A stretch of DNA of 64,000 nucleotides. Origin: Shinella sp. XGS7. GTDB lineage: Bacteria; Pseudomonadota; Gammaproteobacteria; Burkholderiales; Burkholderiaceae_C. The stretch is taken from positions 4,353,001 to 4,417,000 of the forward strand of contig NZ_CP084758.1 of the NCBI RefSeq assembly GCF_020535565.1, given 5' to 3'. Shown here in pieces: positions 8,360-17,115 of the stretch. Position 1 is the first letter of the stretch; each line of letters starts with the position of its first letter. The notes below the pieces were generated by a model. It did not search any database and was not told the DNA's origin. It saw nothing but the letters and a program-made list of their open reading frames with translations. Both the position numbers and the translations under genes were made by a program.

Positions 8360-11300
8360 TCAGAACTCGTAGCGAGCGGTGATCTGGGCGGCCCACTGGG
8401 ATTCGCCCTTGTTCTGCTTGATGGTCGGTGCGTCCGGATCGGCCACCGAGTAGATCATCTTGCCGGTGGCGGGGTCGATGCCGGCGAAGTTCACGAAGCG
8501 GCGCACATTGCCGCCCGAACCGTCGCGGAAGCTGACCTCGTCGATACGGCCCCACTTGCTGTTCAGCATATTGCCGATGTTCATCAGGTCCAGGGTGATC
8601 ACACCCTTGTGACCGGCGAACAGGCCCGGCACTTCCTGGCTCAGGCGCAGGTCGAAGCTGTTGGTGAACTGCGAGAAGGCGCTGTTGCGACCCACGGCGC
8701 GACCCTTGGCGCTGCTCAGCGACTTGTTGGCGTCGACGATGCTCCAGAACTTGGCTTCGGCAGCGGTACCGGAGGCGGCCACGGTCTGACCCGGCAGGCG
8801 GAACAGCACTTCGCCCGAGCCCGGGGCCTTGGGCACGTACAGCAGGTCGTTGCCGGAGATGCCGTCGCCGTTCATGTCGTTGCCGAAGGTCCAGCTGTAG
8901 GGCTTGCCGGTACGGCCTTCGTAGAACAGGCCCACCGTGGTCTTGTACTTGCCGACGAAGGCCTTGGACCAGTTGATGCCGGCGTTGACGCGGTCACGCA
9001 CCAGGTAGGCGGAGTTGGCCGAGGCTTCCTCGTTCGGATTGAAGACCGCGCGGTTGGCAAAGTTGGAGAAGGCCGTCGACGAGGTCAGCGGGCTCACTTC
9101 CTTGGCCGTGGTGCGGGTGTAGGCCACCGACCAGCCGAAGCCGCCTCGGGCCGGGCCCGACAGGCTCAGGGTCAGGGCGTCACCGCCCCCCTTGTTGGTC
9201 GACTGCACCAGGGTCACATCACCATAGCTGCGGTTGCGCAGGTCCTTGGAGCTGGCGCCGCAGCCGTTGGTGACGCTCAGGCCACCATCGGTCCAGCAAG
9301 CGGTGCCGCGTCCGGCCGCGTTCCAGTACATGGCGCGGCCATCCGGGGCCGTGGTCGTGGCCGGACCCAGGTTCAAGTGCTGGTAGAACAGGCCGTTCTT
9401 GACCTTGGTGTGCACCCACTCGGCGCTCGCCACCAGGCCATACCAGGGCAGCTCGGCGTCATAGGCCAGGTTGAATTTCCAGACCGAGGGCTGGGTCACG
9501 CCGGGCGCGATCAGATCCACGTTCGGCGCGGCGGCACCGACGATGGTGGGCTGCTTGTTCGGATCCGGGTTGTAGGCCAGCGTGTTGCAAGGCGTGCCGG
9601 TGTTGCTGCAGGTGATGTCCGACACCACCATGCCGGTGTTCTGGTAGGGATTGGCCAGCCAGACACTGGCGGCCGCGCCCTGGAACAGACCCAGGCCGCC
9701 ACGCAGCTGCGACTTGCGCTTGTCGGCGCTGTCGAAGGCGTAGTTGAAGCCCAGGCGGGGCTGCACCAGGCTCTTGCCATCCGGCGTGTAGGTGTTGTCG
9801 TAGCCGAAGCCACCTTCCTGACGGCCGGTGGTGGCGTTGATGCTCAGCGGCTTGGCCACGTTCGGGTTGGCCAGCGGGCTGTTGCCGGTGCTGATGCGGT
9901 CCACGCGCAGGCCCGCAGTCAGGGTCAGGCGCTTGTTGACGGTCCAGGTGTCCTGCACGAACAGGCCCAGATTGCTGAAGCTCATGTCCGCCGCGGCGTC
10001 ATTGAGCGTGCGGCCCGCCATCGGCACCTGGATGCGGAAGGAGGTCGGCACGCCCAGCTCGAATGCGCGAATAGGATCGGCACTGGTGAAGGTGTACTGG
10101 CCCTTGGCGCGACGCACGAAGGCGTTGAAGATTTCGTTGCGCTCGATGTCGGTACCGAACTTCACCTCATGGTCGTTCAGGACCAGGTTACCCGCCAGAT
10201 AGGCGTTGGTGGTGTTGGTTTCCAGGCGGTTGAAGTGACGGGTCTCTTCGGTGCCGAAGCGCAGGCTGCGGTCACCGGTGGCGGTACCGGCGGGCGCAGC
10301 GGCGGTGAAGTTCAGCACCACCTCGGGCATGTCCGAACGGTTGGTCGGCACGCTCAGGTAGTCACGCTTGGAGAGCTTGAGCTCGGTGGAGAAGGTGTCG
10401 GTCCAGTCGGAGAAGAGCTGGCCCACCAGGGACTCAATGCTCTTCTCGGTCGTGTAGAAGCGCGAACCCAGGGAGAGCGAGTTGGCAGAGAAGCCCGGGG
10501 CGATGGGCTGCGACTGCTCGGTCTTGGAGTAGCGCACATTGGCGCGGTGGTTCTCGTTGATGTTCCAGTCCAGCTTCAGCAGCGTGTCCTTGACCACCAC
10601 TTCCTCGGGGCCGGGGATGTCGCCGACCTCGATGCCGTACTTGCTCTTGGCCACCTGCTGCAGGCGCGCGATATCGGCCGGCGAGATGCCCACATTGATC
10701 AGGCTGCTGCCCAGCGGGCCGAACTGCGGCACATCACGGTCGCTGCGCATTTCTTCGTAGCTGCCGAAGAAGAAGAGCTTGTCCTTGATGATGGGGCCGC
10801 CCAGGGTCACGCCCTTGGTGGTCTCGGTGAAGGGCGGCGGGTTGTTGTATGTCTGCTTGGCGCGGTCGAAGCGCTGACCGCCCAGGCTGTCGTCACGGTA
10901 GACGTAGTACAGGCTGCCCTTGAGCTCATTGGTGCCGGACTTGGTCACGGCATTGATGTTGGCGCCGGTATAGCCCTGCTGGGTGACGTCGTAGTTGGAG
11001 ATATTGACCTGCACCGCCTGGATCGCGTCCAGCGAGATCGGCTGCTTGATGGTGGGCAGGTTGTTGGCTTCCAGGCCGAAGGTGTCGTTGATACGGACAC
11101 CGTCCACCGTGATCGCGTTGAAACGCGAGTTCTGGCCCATGGCCGAGATTTCGCCGCGATCCTTGTCGGTCTGCGACAGGCGCGGGTCGGTGCGGGCGTA
11201 GTCCTGCAGGCTGCGGGCGGCGGAGGCATAGGCGTCCAGTTCCTGGCGGCCCAGGCTGGTGCCGGCACCGGCGGCGCCGCTGTTGAACTTGCTGGCGACG

Positions 11301-11680
11301 GCGGAGCCGGTCAGCACCACGGTGTCCAGCTTGTTGCCGCCCAGCGTCACGTCCAGGTTCAGGCTTTCGGCCAGGGCCAGATAGATGCCCTCGCGCACTT
11401 CCTTGTCGGCGCCCTTGCTGACGGTAATGACATAGGGACCGCCCACGCGCAGGCCGCGCAGGGTGTAGCGGCCTTCGGCGTCGCTCACCAGGTTGTTGAC
11501 CGAACCCGACTCGCGGTGCAGCACGCTAACGTTTGCGCCGGCAATCGCTTTGCCATCAGCGCCCATCACACGACCGCCGATGGCGGCCGTGGTGTTCTGT
11601 GCCATGACGGGTGCTGCCACCACGATGGCGGCAGCGGCGCTGAGCGCGTGCCGGGTGAAATTCCAACGGTTGCTATTCAT
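8360..11680 (-). CDS. Oar-like TonB-dependent receptor with carboxypeptidase-regulatory domain
   Basis: Outer-membrane receptor of 1106 residues. The start MNSNRWNFTRHALSAA follows GAGGAG and gives a signal peptide ending near APVMAQ. A carboxypeptidase-regulatory-like beta-sandwich (about 30-115, IGGRVMGADGKAIAGANV) precedes the plug (SRFNAITVDGVRINDTFG) and a large barrel that ends in ARYEF, with the terminal phenylalanine typical of barrel insertion. This Oar-type architecture is often used for peptide or carbohydrate uptake; the ligand here is unknown. No TonB, ExbB or hydrolase genes are adjacent. An in-frame extension to 12076 is rejected because the signal peptide defines the start. 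Confidence 0.93.
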   Translation of the reverse strand: MNSNRWNFTRHALSAAAAIVVAAPVMAQNTTAAIGGRVMGADGKAIAGANVSVLHRESGSVNNLVSDAEGRYTLRGLRVGGPYVITVSKGADKEVREGIYLALAESLNLDVTLGGNKLDTVVLTGSAVASKFNSGAAGAGTSLGRQELDAYASAARSLQDYARTDPRLSQTDKDRGEISAMGQNSRFNAITVDGVRINDTFGLEANNLPTIKQPISLDAIQAVQVNISNYDVTQQGYTGANINAVTKSGTNELKGSLYYVYRDDSLGGQRFDRAKQTYNNPPPFTETTKGVTLGGPIIKDKLFFFGSYEEMRSDRDVPQFGPLGSSLINVGISPADIARLQQVAKSKYGIEVGDIPGPEEVVVKDTLLKLDWNINENHRANVRYSKTEQSQPIAPGFSANSLSLGSRFYTTEKSIESLVGQLFSDWTDTFSTELKLSKRDYLSVPTNRSDMPEVVLNFTAAAPAGTATGDRSLRFGTEETRHFNRLETNTTNAYLAGNLVLNDHEVKFGTDIERNEIFNAFVRRAKGQYTFTSADPIRAFELGVPTSFRIQVPMAGRTLNDAAADMSFSNLGLFVQDTWTVNKRLTLTAGLRVDRISTGNSPLANPNVAKPLSINATTGRQEGGFGYDNTYTPDGKSLVQPRLGFNYAFDSADKRKSQLRGGLGLFQGAAASVWLANPYQNTGMVVSDITCSNTGTPCNTLAYNPDPNKQPTIVGAAAPNVDLIAPGVTQPSVWKFNLAYDAELPWYGLVASAEWVHTKVKNGLFYQHLNLGPATTTAPDGRAMYWNAAGRGTACWTDGGLSVTNGCGASSKDLRNRSYGDVTLVQSTNKGGGDALTLSLSGPARGGFGWSVAYTRTTAKEVSPLTSSTAFSNFANRAVFNPNEEASANSAYLVRDRVNAGINWSKAFVGKYKTTVGLFYEGRTGKPYSWTFGNDMNGDGISGNDLLYVPKAPGSGEVLFRLPGQTVAASGTAAEAKFWSIVDANKSLSSAKGRAVGRNSAFSQFTNSFDLRLSQEVPGLFAGHKGVITLDLMNIGNMLNSKWGRIDEVSFRDGSGGNVRRFVNFAGIDPATGKMIYSVADPDAPTIKQNKGESQWAAQITARYEF

Positions 11681-11759
11681 CTGTTCACTCCTCGAGAAGA
11701 ACGCAGACTCGCGCCTGCCATGCCCTGACCTTGAAAAACTGTACTGCCGCCGGCATTCG

Positions 11760-11769
11760 CAAACGTTTG
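11760..11769. promoter_or_regulatory. Candidate operator palindrome upstream of the Oar-like receptor
   Basis: CAAACGTTTG is a perfect 10-bp palindrome 80 bp before the receptor start, in an AT-richer patch. AAACGTTT-centred palindromes are typical of LacI-family operators. No LacI gene is in the window. Confidence 0.35.
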
Positions 11770-11920
11770 GTATCGCAGTTTCCCCACACCGAGGATTCAC
11801 CGCTTGCCATACCCCCCGCTTTATGCGTGCCGTCGCTCCGTGACGGGAGCGCCCGTCTTCGGGTCCGATCTCGCACCAAACAAGTGCCATCTCGGCGCCC
11901 AGCTGCTTGTTAGCAAGTGG

Positions 11921-11949
11921 GATGCCAGCAGCCCGAGGGTGCTGGCATC
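11921..11949. repeat. Perfect 10-bp hairpin upstream of the Oar-like receptor
   Basis: GATGCCAGCA (11921-11930) pairs with TGCTGGCATC (11940-11949) around a 9-base loop. No T run follows on either strand, so it may be a leader structure or an operator. Confidence 0.5.
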
Positions 11950-12185
11950 GGCTTGCAAGGCCCAGCTTTTCGTCTGTGACAGTTTCCGCAGCCTGCATGT
12001 CGATGCCGTGACAGGGGCAGTTGCCCTTGCTCTGTGGCATCGAAATACAACAGAGGCCGATCCGCGCTGCGCACAAATCCGATCAGCGCCCGCGCTCCCT
12101 GGGTGGCCCATGAAAAAAGACTCTTTGTTCGTTGATTGGTGATCTCCCAGTGGGGCCATGATGAGCCTGCGTGATGCTGTCCGGC

Positions 12186-12280
12186 GCCGGGATGCGGGCG
12201 GGCGCAATCGCTCCGTGTCCCCCGGGCCGCAAGCGGCCCTCCTCCTTGACCTGCGCAATTGCGCCCACCCGCATCCCGGC
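12186..12280. repeat. Nested inverted repeat, about 95 bp
   Basis: Arms at 12186-12208 and 12258-12280 are 23 bp with one mismatch. Inside the 49-bp centre is a second perfect hairpin, GGGCCGC (12224-12230) with GCGGCCC (12233-12239). No gene covers it and no transposase is nearby. Confidence 0.75.
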
Positions 12281-12470
12281 TTCTCCACCGCAAGGCTTTC
12301 GCAGCGAAAAACAAACGCAACGCCGAGTAGGAGGGTGGGCAGGCCTGGTGCGGAGGTAGAGGAGGAGGCTGCGAAGCAGCCGGGGGACACGCAGCAGCAG
12401 GCCTGCACGCCCTGCTGCGTCCAGCCCCTCTCCATCGAGGCATCATCAATCAACGCGCAAAGAGCCATGA

Positions 12471-12494
12471 AAAAATGCCCCGCTCGCGCGGGGC
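12471..12494 (-). terminator. Intrinsic terminator of the second TonB receptor
   Basis: Stem GCCCCGC/GCGGGGC (12477-12483 with 12488-12494), followed on the minus strand by an A and five T (12476-12471). It lies 29 bp after the stop. Confidence 0.8.
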
Positions 12495-12522
12495 CTGCTT
12501 GCCGGGGCGCCGAAGCCCGGAC

Positions 12523-15366
12523 TCAGAACTTCATGCGCAGGTTCACATAGAACTGGCGACCGCTCTCGTGCCAGTAGCCCGGGGCGTTATCGCTGACGAA
12601 GTAGTTGTGACGCACCGGATTGAGCAGATTGTTGGCATCCAGATGAATGCTCATGTCCTTGGTGATCCGGTAGCCCAGCGAGGCCGACAGGCTGCCATAG
12701 CCCTTGTACTTGCGCAGACCGTTGTAGGCGGTGATCTGCTTGGTCTTGTCGTCCACGGTCGGCTGAAGGGTGCCGTTGCCCACGAAGGCGTCTGAGTAGT
12801 CGCTGCGGTAGTTCCAGGCCAGGCTGGCGGAGAACTTGTCGTCCTCGTAGAAGCCGCGCAGGTTGTAGGTCCACTTGGAGGTACCCAGCATCTCCACGCC
12901 GTCGGCATCCTTGGAGTCCACATAGGTGCCGTTGATGCCGAAGCCGAAGCCGCCGGCAATCGGCATCTCCAGCGCCGCCTCCGCGCCCTTGAGCTGGGCC
13001 TTCACCCCCACGCGCGAGGTCACGTCATAGACCGTGTTCTTGCCCTGGCTGATATTGAAGTACTCGATGCGCGAGACACCGGCCTTCACATAGTTCTGCA
13101 GATGCTGGGAGAACAGGCCCACCGAGACCATGGCCCGCGGCGCGAAGTACCAGGCCAGCGTGGCGTCCACATTGGTGGACAGCACGGGTTTCAGCTGCGG
13201 GTTGCCGCTGGTGCCGGTCAGCAGGGTGTCGTTGAGCGAGACCGAGCCGGCCAGCTCGTTGTAGTTGGGGCGCCCCAGGGAGCGAGAGGCCGAGGCGCGG
13301 GCCACCAGATCGCTGCGCAGATCCCAGCGCAGGTTCAGGCTGGGCAGCAGGGCCCTGTGCTTGGTGCTGGCCGTGCGCGGCAGGTAGGTGCCAAGCTTGG
13401 AGCCCACGATGGCGCCGGGCACCGCGCAGGGCTGCAGGGCCGGGCATTGCGTGAGCGACTGGTAGGACAGCGAGTCCACCGTGGTCGTCACATGGCGCAG
13501 GCCGGCATTGCCGCTCACGGTGGGGCTGAGCTCGAACTCACCCATCAGATAGAGCGCGTCGTTCTTCTCCGAGACCGAGTAGCCGCTCGTCAGCGAGGCA
13601 TTCAGCACCGGGTCCCAGTTCATGTACTTGGCGCCGAACTCGCGCAGCTGCTCCGGTGTGTAGCGGAACAGGCCCTGCGGCAGGCTGGCGTCCAGGCCCG
13701 AGGCCCAGCCGGAGGGGTAGCTCGAACCCGGCTTGGGGAAACTGCCCGGCGGAATGATGTTGTCCACCAGCTGCCCCCCGGTCACCGGGATGAAGGCCAC
13801 GCCCTGGTCGGTGGCATTCCAGCGGCCGCCAGCCACGTCGTAGCTGCGCTTGTGCTTGGCCGAGCGCAGGCCCCATTTCACGGCGGTGAAGAGAGAGTCG
13901 GCGGGCGCGTACTCGCCGTCCAGGTGCAGATAGTCTTCCTTGTCCTTGGACACCACGGCCGCGGCCGTGTTGCTCATCATCACGAAGTTGGACACATTGC
14001 CCATGTCGATGGGCTTGTTGGCCGCATCCAGCATCACCCAGTCCGTGCCCTTGCTGCGGTCGATGCTGTAGCTCATGTTCGGATTGACCAGACCGAAGGT
14101 CAGCTGCGGCTGCTGCTTGGTCTCGCCGCGGCCCTCGGTCGTGCCCACGCGGGCGCGGAAGCTCAGGCGATCGGTGGGCTTGTACTTCAGGTCCACATCG
14201 TAGAAGGAGCTCAGCGACTCGGCCCCCTCGCGCAGAATCTGGTCGTACTCGAAGCCGATCACGCGCTGCGAGGCCGGCGCGCCGGCCGGACGCTCCAGGC
14301 GGGCGCTGCTGATCACATTGCCGTCGATCTTGGCGTCCTTGATCAGCCAGCCATTGGCCACCAGCTGGGTGGGCAGGGCAAAGCCGGAGTTGTTGGCGTT
14401 GCCGGCCTTGAGCGTGCTGCGGAAGCCGCTGAAGCTGGCCTCCAGCTGGTCCGAAGGCTTGACCTGCAGCACCAGCGAGGCGCCGGTGCGCTTGCGCTCG
14501 CCCTCGAACAGCGCGTTGTTGATGCTGCCGGGCATGCGCTTGCCGGCCAGCTCCGGGTTGCCCGATGCCGCCGCCTGGGCCGCCGTGATCACGCCGTAGC
14601 TGAAGGTCTCCTCGCCGTCGCGGCGCAGATGGCGGTCTTCCTTGTAGGCCTGCAGCAGCACGCCCAGGGTGTTGTTCTCGTTCTTCCAGGCGATCAGGCC
14701 GCTGAGCTGCGGATCCGTCTTCTTGGGCAGATCGGCATAGACCGCGCCCACGGCCAGCTCGCCGCTCAGGCGCTGCTTGAAGTCCAGCGGCTTGCGCAGC
14801 ACGATGTCCACGCTGCCCGAGATGCCGCCCTCGGTCAGGTCGGCGCGCTGGGTCTTGTAGACGATGGACTGCCCAATCAGCTGCGAGGGCAGCAGGCCGA
14901 AGCCCACCGAGCGGCCGCTGCTGCCCTGATCGCCCACATGCCAGTCACCCGAGGACAGGGCGTGGCCATTCACCGTCACCAGATTCAGATTGGGGCTGGT
15001 GCCGCGGATGGCCACCCGCTCGGCCTCATCCATGGCCAGGGCGCCGCCGAACTGCACATTCACACCCGGCAGGCGCGAGAGCGCATCGGCAATGTTCTTG
15101 TCGGGCATCTTGCCCACGTCTTCGGCCGAGACCACCTCGATATTGGTGTCAGCCTGGCGCTTGGTGTCGATGGACTTCTGGATCGAGGCCCGGATGCCGG
15201 TCACCACCACCTGCTCCAGCTGGGCATTGCCCGAGGACGCGGCCGAAGCCGCCGGGGCGGCCGGCGCGGCGGCGGTTTGCGCCAGGGCCTGGGCACTCCA
15301 GGCCAGCAGGCCCACGGCCGCGGCGATGCGGCTGGGACGGAAGGGCATTGCGAGGGGGAAGCTCAT
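12523..15366 (-). CDS. TonB-dependent receptor, Xanthomonas/Caulobacter type
   Basis: Outer-membrane receptor of 947 residues in the class common in Caulobacter and Xanthomonas. I choose MSFPLAMPFRPSR, which follows GGAGAG and has a signal peptide ending near AQALAQ, over an in-frame extension of 42 codons. After an Ala-rich linker come the TonB-box-like LEQVVVTGIRASIQKS (about 50-65) and the plug motif NIADALSRLPGVNVQ. The barrel ends in VNLRMKF with a terminal phenylalanine. Related receptors are often induced by sugars, but no carbohydrate genes are nearby, so the ligand is unknown. Two AGACCAAT repeats lie about 60 bp upstream of the start. Confidence 0.93.
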   Translation of the reverse strand: MSFPLAMPFRPSRIAAAVGLLAWSAQALAQTAAAPAAPAASAASSGNAQLEQVVVTGIRASIQKSIDTKRQADTNIEVVSAEDVGKMPDKNIADALSRLPGVNVQFGGALAMDEAERVAIRGTSPNLNLVTVNGHALSSGDWHVGDQGSSGRSVGFGLLPSQLIGQSIVYKTQRADLTEGGISGSVDIVLRKPLDFKQRLSGELAVGAVYADLPKKTDPQLSGLIAWKNENNTLGVLLQAYKEDRHLRRDGEETFSYGVITAAQAAASGNPELAGKRMPGSINNALFEGERKRTGASLVLQVKPSDQLEASFSGFRSTLKAGNANNSGFALPTQLVANGWLIKDAKIDGNVISSARLERPAGAPASQRVIGFEYDQILREGAESLSSFYDVDLKYKPTDRLSFRARVGTTEGRGETKQQPQLTFGLVNPNMSYSIDRSKGTDWVMLDAANKPIDMGNVSNFVMMSNTAAAVVSKDKEDYLHLDGEYAPADSLFTAVKWGLRSAKHKRSYDVAGGRWNATDQGVAFIPVTGGQLVDNIIPPGSFPKPGSSYPSGWASGLDASLPQGLFRYTPEQLREFGAKYMNWDPVLNASLTSGYSVSEKNDALYLMGEFELSPTVSGNAGLRHVTTTVDSLSYQSLTQCPALQPCAVPGAIVGSKLGTYLPRTASTKHRALLPSLNLRWDLRSDLVARASASRSLGRPNYNELAGSVSLNDTLLTGTSGNPQLKPVLSTNVDATLAWYFAPRAMVSVGLFSQHLQNYVKAGVSRIEYFNISQGKNTVYDVTSRVGVKAQLKGAEAALEMPIAGGFGFGINGTYVDSKDADGVEMLGTSKWTYNLRGFYEDDKFSASLAWNYRSDYSDAFVGNGTLQPTVDDKTKQITAYNGLRKYKGYGSLSASLGYRITKDMSIHLDANNLLNPVRHNYFVSDNAPGYWHESGRQFYVNLRMKF

Positions 15367-15424
15367 GGGGGTCGTCTCTCCGTGTTTGTGATCCGGTCTC
15401 AAGCATCCACCCCGGACACAAGGC

Positions 15425-15442
15425 AGACCAATCAAGACCAAT
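15425..15442. promoter_or_regulatory. Phased direct repeats AGACCAAT, candidate operator
   Basis: AGACCAAT occurs at 15425-15432 and again at 15435-15442, exactly one helical turn apart, 59 bp before the TonB receptor start. Confidence 0.4.
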
Positions 15443-15483
15443 TGACCGCCTCCCATCTTGCGCAAACGAGATTTACGGCCAGA

Positions 15484-15507
15484 GCCATTCATGACTGGCT
15501 GAATGGC
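15484..15507. repeat. Inverted repeat GCCATTCA/TGAATGGC
   Basis: Perfect 8-bp arms (15484-15491 and 15500-15507) around 8 bases, in the gap upstream of the TonB receptor. Possible binding site. Confidence 0.45.
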
Positions 15508-15696
15508 ATCTGTACCATTGGACTATTTTTGACAGTTCCAAGGCATGCCAATACGCCCGGATGCCATGAGCGACAGTTATGAACTCCTGCCGCTTTCCCT
15601 GGCGGCCTCCCTAGAAGACCCGTGTTTTCCCTAGGCCATCCGGCTAGAATTCCTGACGCCAAACTGACGAACACCAGCCCATCCCAGGAGCCCGCC

Positions 15697-15960
15697 ATGA
15701 CCTTGAAGCAAGCCTCGCAGGTGCGCCGCTGGATGGTGCTGCACGGTCGACGCCACCCCGTGGAGGTGCAGGCCTGGGACCTGGTGATCATCCTCTGGGT
15801 GCTGGGCTGGGCCGGCATCCCCAGCCTGCTGCTCATGCACCTGTGGGCCGCCCTGCCCCTGTGCCTGCTGGCCTATCTGCTGCCCACGGCCTACACCTGC
15901 ACGCGTCAGCGCCTGCACCAGAGGGGCCGCCTGCGTTGCGACTGGCTCACCGCGCTCTGA
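15697..15960 (+). CDS. Small membrane protein of unknown function
   Basis: I do not recognise this family. It has 87 residues with a basic N-terminus (LKQASQVRRWMVLHGRRHP) and two hydrophobic stretches at about 30-45 and 47-62 (LLLMHLWAALPLCLLAYLL), then a basic tail. The ATG at 15697 follows AGGAG with a 6-base gap, and a hairpin terminator follows the stop, so it looks like a real single-gene unit. The N-in, two-helix hairpin topology is inferred from charge. Confidence 0.65.
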   Translation: MTLKQASQVRRWMVLHGRRHPVEVQAWDLVIILWVLGWAGIPSLLLMHLWAALPLCLLAYLLPTAYTCTRQRLHQRGRLRCDWLTAL

Positions 15961-15985
15961 AAGCAGGGCCCGGCCCTGCAAACAA

Positions 15986-16011
15986 CAAAGCCCTCGCAAG
16001 CGAGGGCTTTG
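15986..16011. terminator. Bidirectional terminator hairpin
   Basis: Perfect 12-bp stem CAAAGCCCTCGC/GCGAGGGCTTTG with an AA loop, between two convergent small genes. Confidence 0.7.
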
Positions 16012-16034
16012 TGGCTTGGGAAGCGGCGCGGGTG

Positions 16035-16361
16035 TCAGTGCACCTGCAGGCCGATCCACTCCCCGGCGCTCTGGTAGCGCTGGAACAGCTCCAGCGCCAG
16101 CTCGCGCAGCTCGGGGTCGGCGCTGGCATGGGCGGCGGCCAGGCGCTCGAAGGCATAGAGGCGGTCGTACAGCATGCGGGTGGGCTGCAGACCCAGGCGC
16201 TGACGCTGCATCAGGTATTGCAGGGTTTCCAGCTCGGCCGCGCTCACCGGGCCCAACAGCGGCATGCCCAGATCGGGCAGCTCCACGCCACCCAGATCGG
16301 ACTCGGACCAGGCCATGCCGGCGCGGGCTTGGGCGGGAACAAGATGCAGGGGAACGATCAT
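16035..16361 (-). CDS. Hypothetical protein
   Basis: Soluble 108-residue protein that I cannot assign. After a hydrophobic start (IVPLHLVPAQARAGMAW), the rest is predicted helical and acidic, with AELETLQYLMQRQRLGL and PELRELALELFQRYQ. The ATG at 16361 follows GAGGT with good spacing, and codon use matches the neighbours. It converges on the small membrane protein and is separated from the dCMP deaminase by 98 bp. No signal peptide or catalytic motif is evident. Confidence 0.6.
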   Translation of the reverse strand: MIVPLHLVPAQARAGMAWSESDLGGVELPDLGMPLLGPVSAAELETLQYLMQRQRLGLQPTRMLYDRLYAFERLAAAHASADPELRELALELFQRYQSAGEWIGLQVH

Positions 16362-16459
16362 GGTGGACCTCGGCGAATCACAGCTCGGATGTGCTCATGA
16401 TGCCCAGGCGCCGCCGAACTTAAGCCGGAAAAAGCCGGCGATTCACCCCTTGATTCCGC

Positions 16460-17029
16460 TCAAGTCTCGCCGCGGTGCATCACCGGTCCGGTGACGCGGA
16501 TGAACTCGTCGAGCTTGCCGCACCACTGGGCCGAGGGCGACTCCAGCTGCTCCAGCGAGAGCACGCGCACGCCGGCATCGGCCAGCATCTTGTCGGAGGC
16601 GCTGTTGAGCGCCACCTGGTGCAGCTTCTTCTCCATATAGACCACCTGGGCGATGCCCACCTGGATGATGGACTGGGCGCAGCGCGGGCAGGGGAACTGG
16701 GTGGTGTAGATGGTGCTGCCGGTCAGGGGCAGGACCACGCAGTTGAGGATGGCGTTGACCTCGGCATGCACGATATAGCTGTGCCGCGACTGGAAGGGGT
16801 CGGCGTCATTGTCGGCCCAGTAGGCGGGATCCTGGTCATTGCAGCCGCGCGGCAGGCCGTTGTAGCCCACCCCGAGGATCTTGTTGTCCACGCTGGCAAT
16901 GCAGGCGCCGTTGCGCTTGCGGTGGTCCTTGGAGCGCGAGGCCGCCAGCAGGGCCACGCCCATGAACATCGAATGCCAGGGAATCAGCGAATGGTTGTGC
17001 TGCGGAAGTGCAAGGTCGTGATCGTGCAT
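16460..17029 (-). CDS. dCMP deaminase family protein
   Basis: Zinc-dependent deoxycytidylate deaminase family, converting dCMP to dUMP for dTTP synthesis. It has 189 residues from the ATG at 17029; an alternative TTG at 17077 adds 16 residues. Zinc ligands are in HAEVNAIL (about 93-100) and PCPRCAQ (about 117-123), and KRNGACIASVDNKILGVGYNGLP is the substrate-side block. A TAGACT at 17063-17058 on the minus strand may be its -10 box. It diverges from the Crp/Fnr gene across an 86-bp gap. A related deaminase specificity cannot be excluded. Confidence 0.88.
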   Translation of the reverse strand: MHDHDLALPQHNHSLIPWHSMFMGVALLAASRSKDHRKRNGACIASVDNKILGVGYNGLPRGCNDQDPAYWADNDADPFQSRHSYIVHAEVNAILNCVVLPLTGSTIYTTQFPCPRCAQSIIQVGIAQVVYMEKKLHQVALNSASDKMLADAGVRVLSLEQLESPSAQWCGKLDEFIRVTGPVMHRGET

Positions 17030-17115
17030 GGCGCCGGCCGGGATAAGCTCTGCAAAGCAGTCTAGCCCAGCCGTCAAGACCCGTCCCCGCCCCCTGGCAC
17101 GAGAAAGCCCGATTC

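Larger units (their letters stand above)
11681..12522. other. 842-bp gap between the two TonB receptors
   Basis: No convincing gene on either strand. It holds the Oar-like receptor's leader, the palindrome CAAACGTTTG (11760-11769), a 10-bp perfect hairpin (11921-11949), a nested inverted repeat (12186-12280) and, at its right end, the terminator of the second receptor (12471-12494). Short frames here lack ribosome sites and codon bias. Confidence 0.7.
15367..15696. other. 330-bp gap between divergent genes
   Basis: Holds regulatory DNA for the TonB receptor (minus) and the small membrane protein (plus): the phased repeats at 15425-15442, an 8-bp inverted repeat at 15484-15507, and TAGAAT near 15644, a possible -10 for the plus-strand gene. 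No further gene is visible. Confidence 0.6.

Noticed and set aside
8609-11728. A 1039-codon open frame on the plus strand opposite the Oar-like receptor
   Set aside because: Long antisense frames are expected in high-GC DNA. The text is His/Gly/Val/Ala-rich shadow sequence without domains, while the opposite strand encodes a clear receptor.
12110-12142. Ten-codon frame MKKDSLFVDW as a leader peptide
   Set aside because: No ribosome site, no downstream plus-strand gene, and nothing attenuator-like.
8360-15366. A polysaccharide-utilisation locus around the two TonB receptors
   Set aside because: No SusD, glycoside hydrolase, peptidase or sugar transporter is near, and the receptors belong to different types.
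16460-17077. TTG start for the dCMP deaminase
   Set aside because: The ATG at 17029 gives a normal family length; the extra 16 residues would overlap the likely -10 box of its own promoter.
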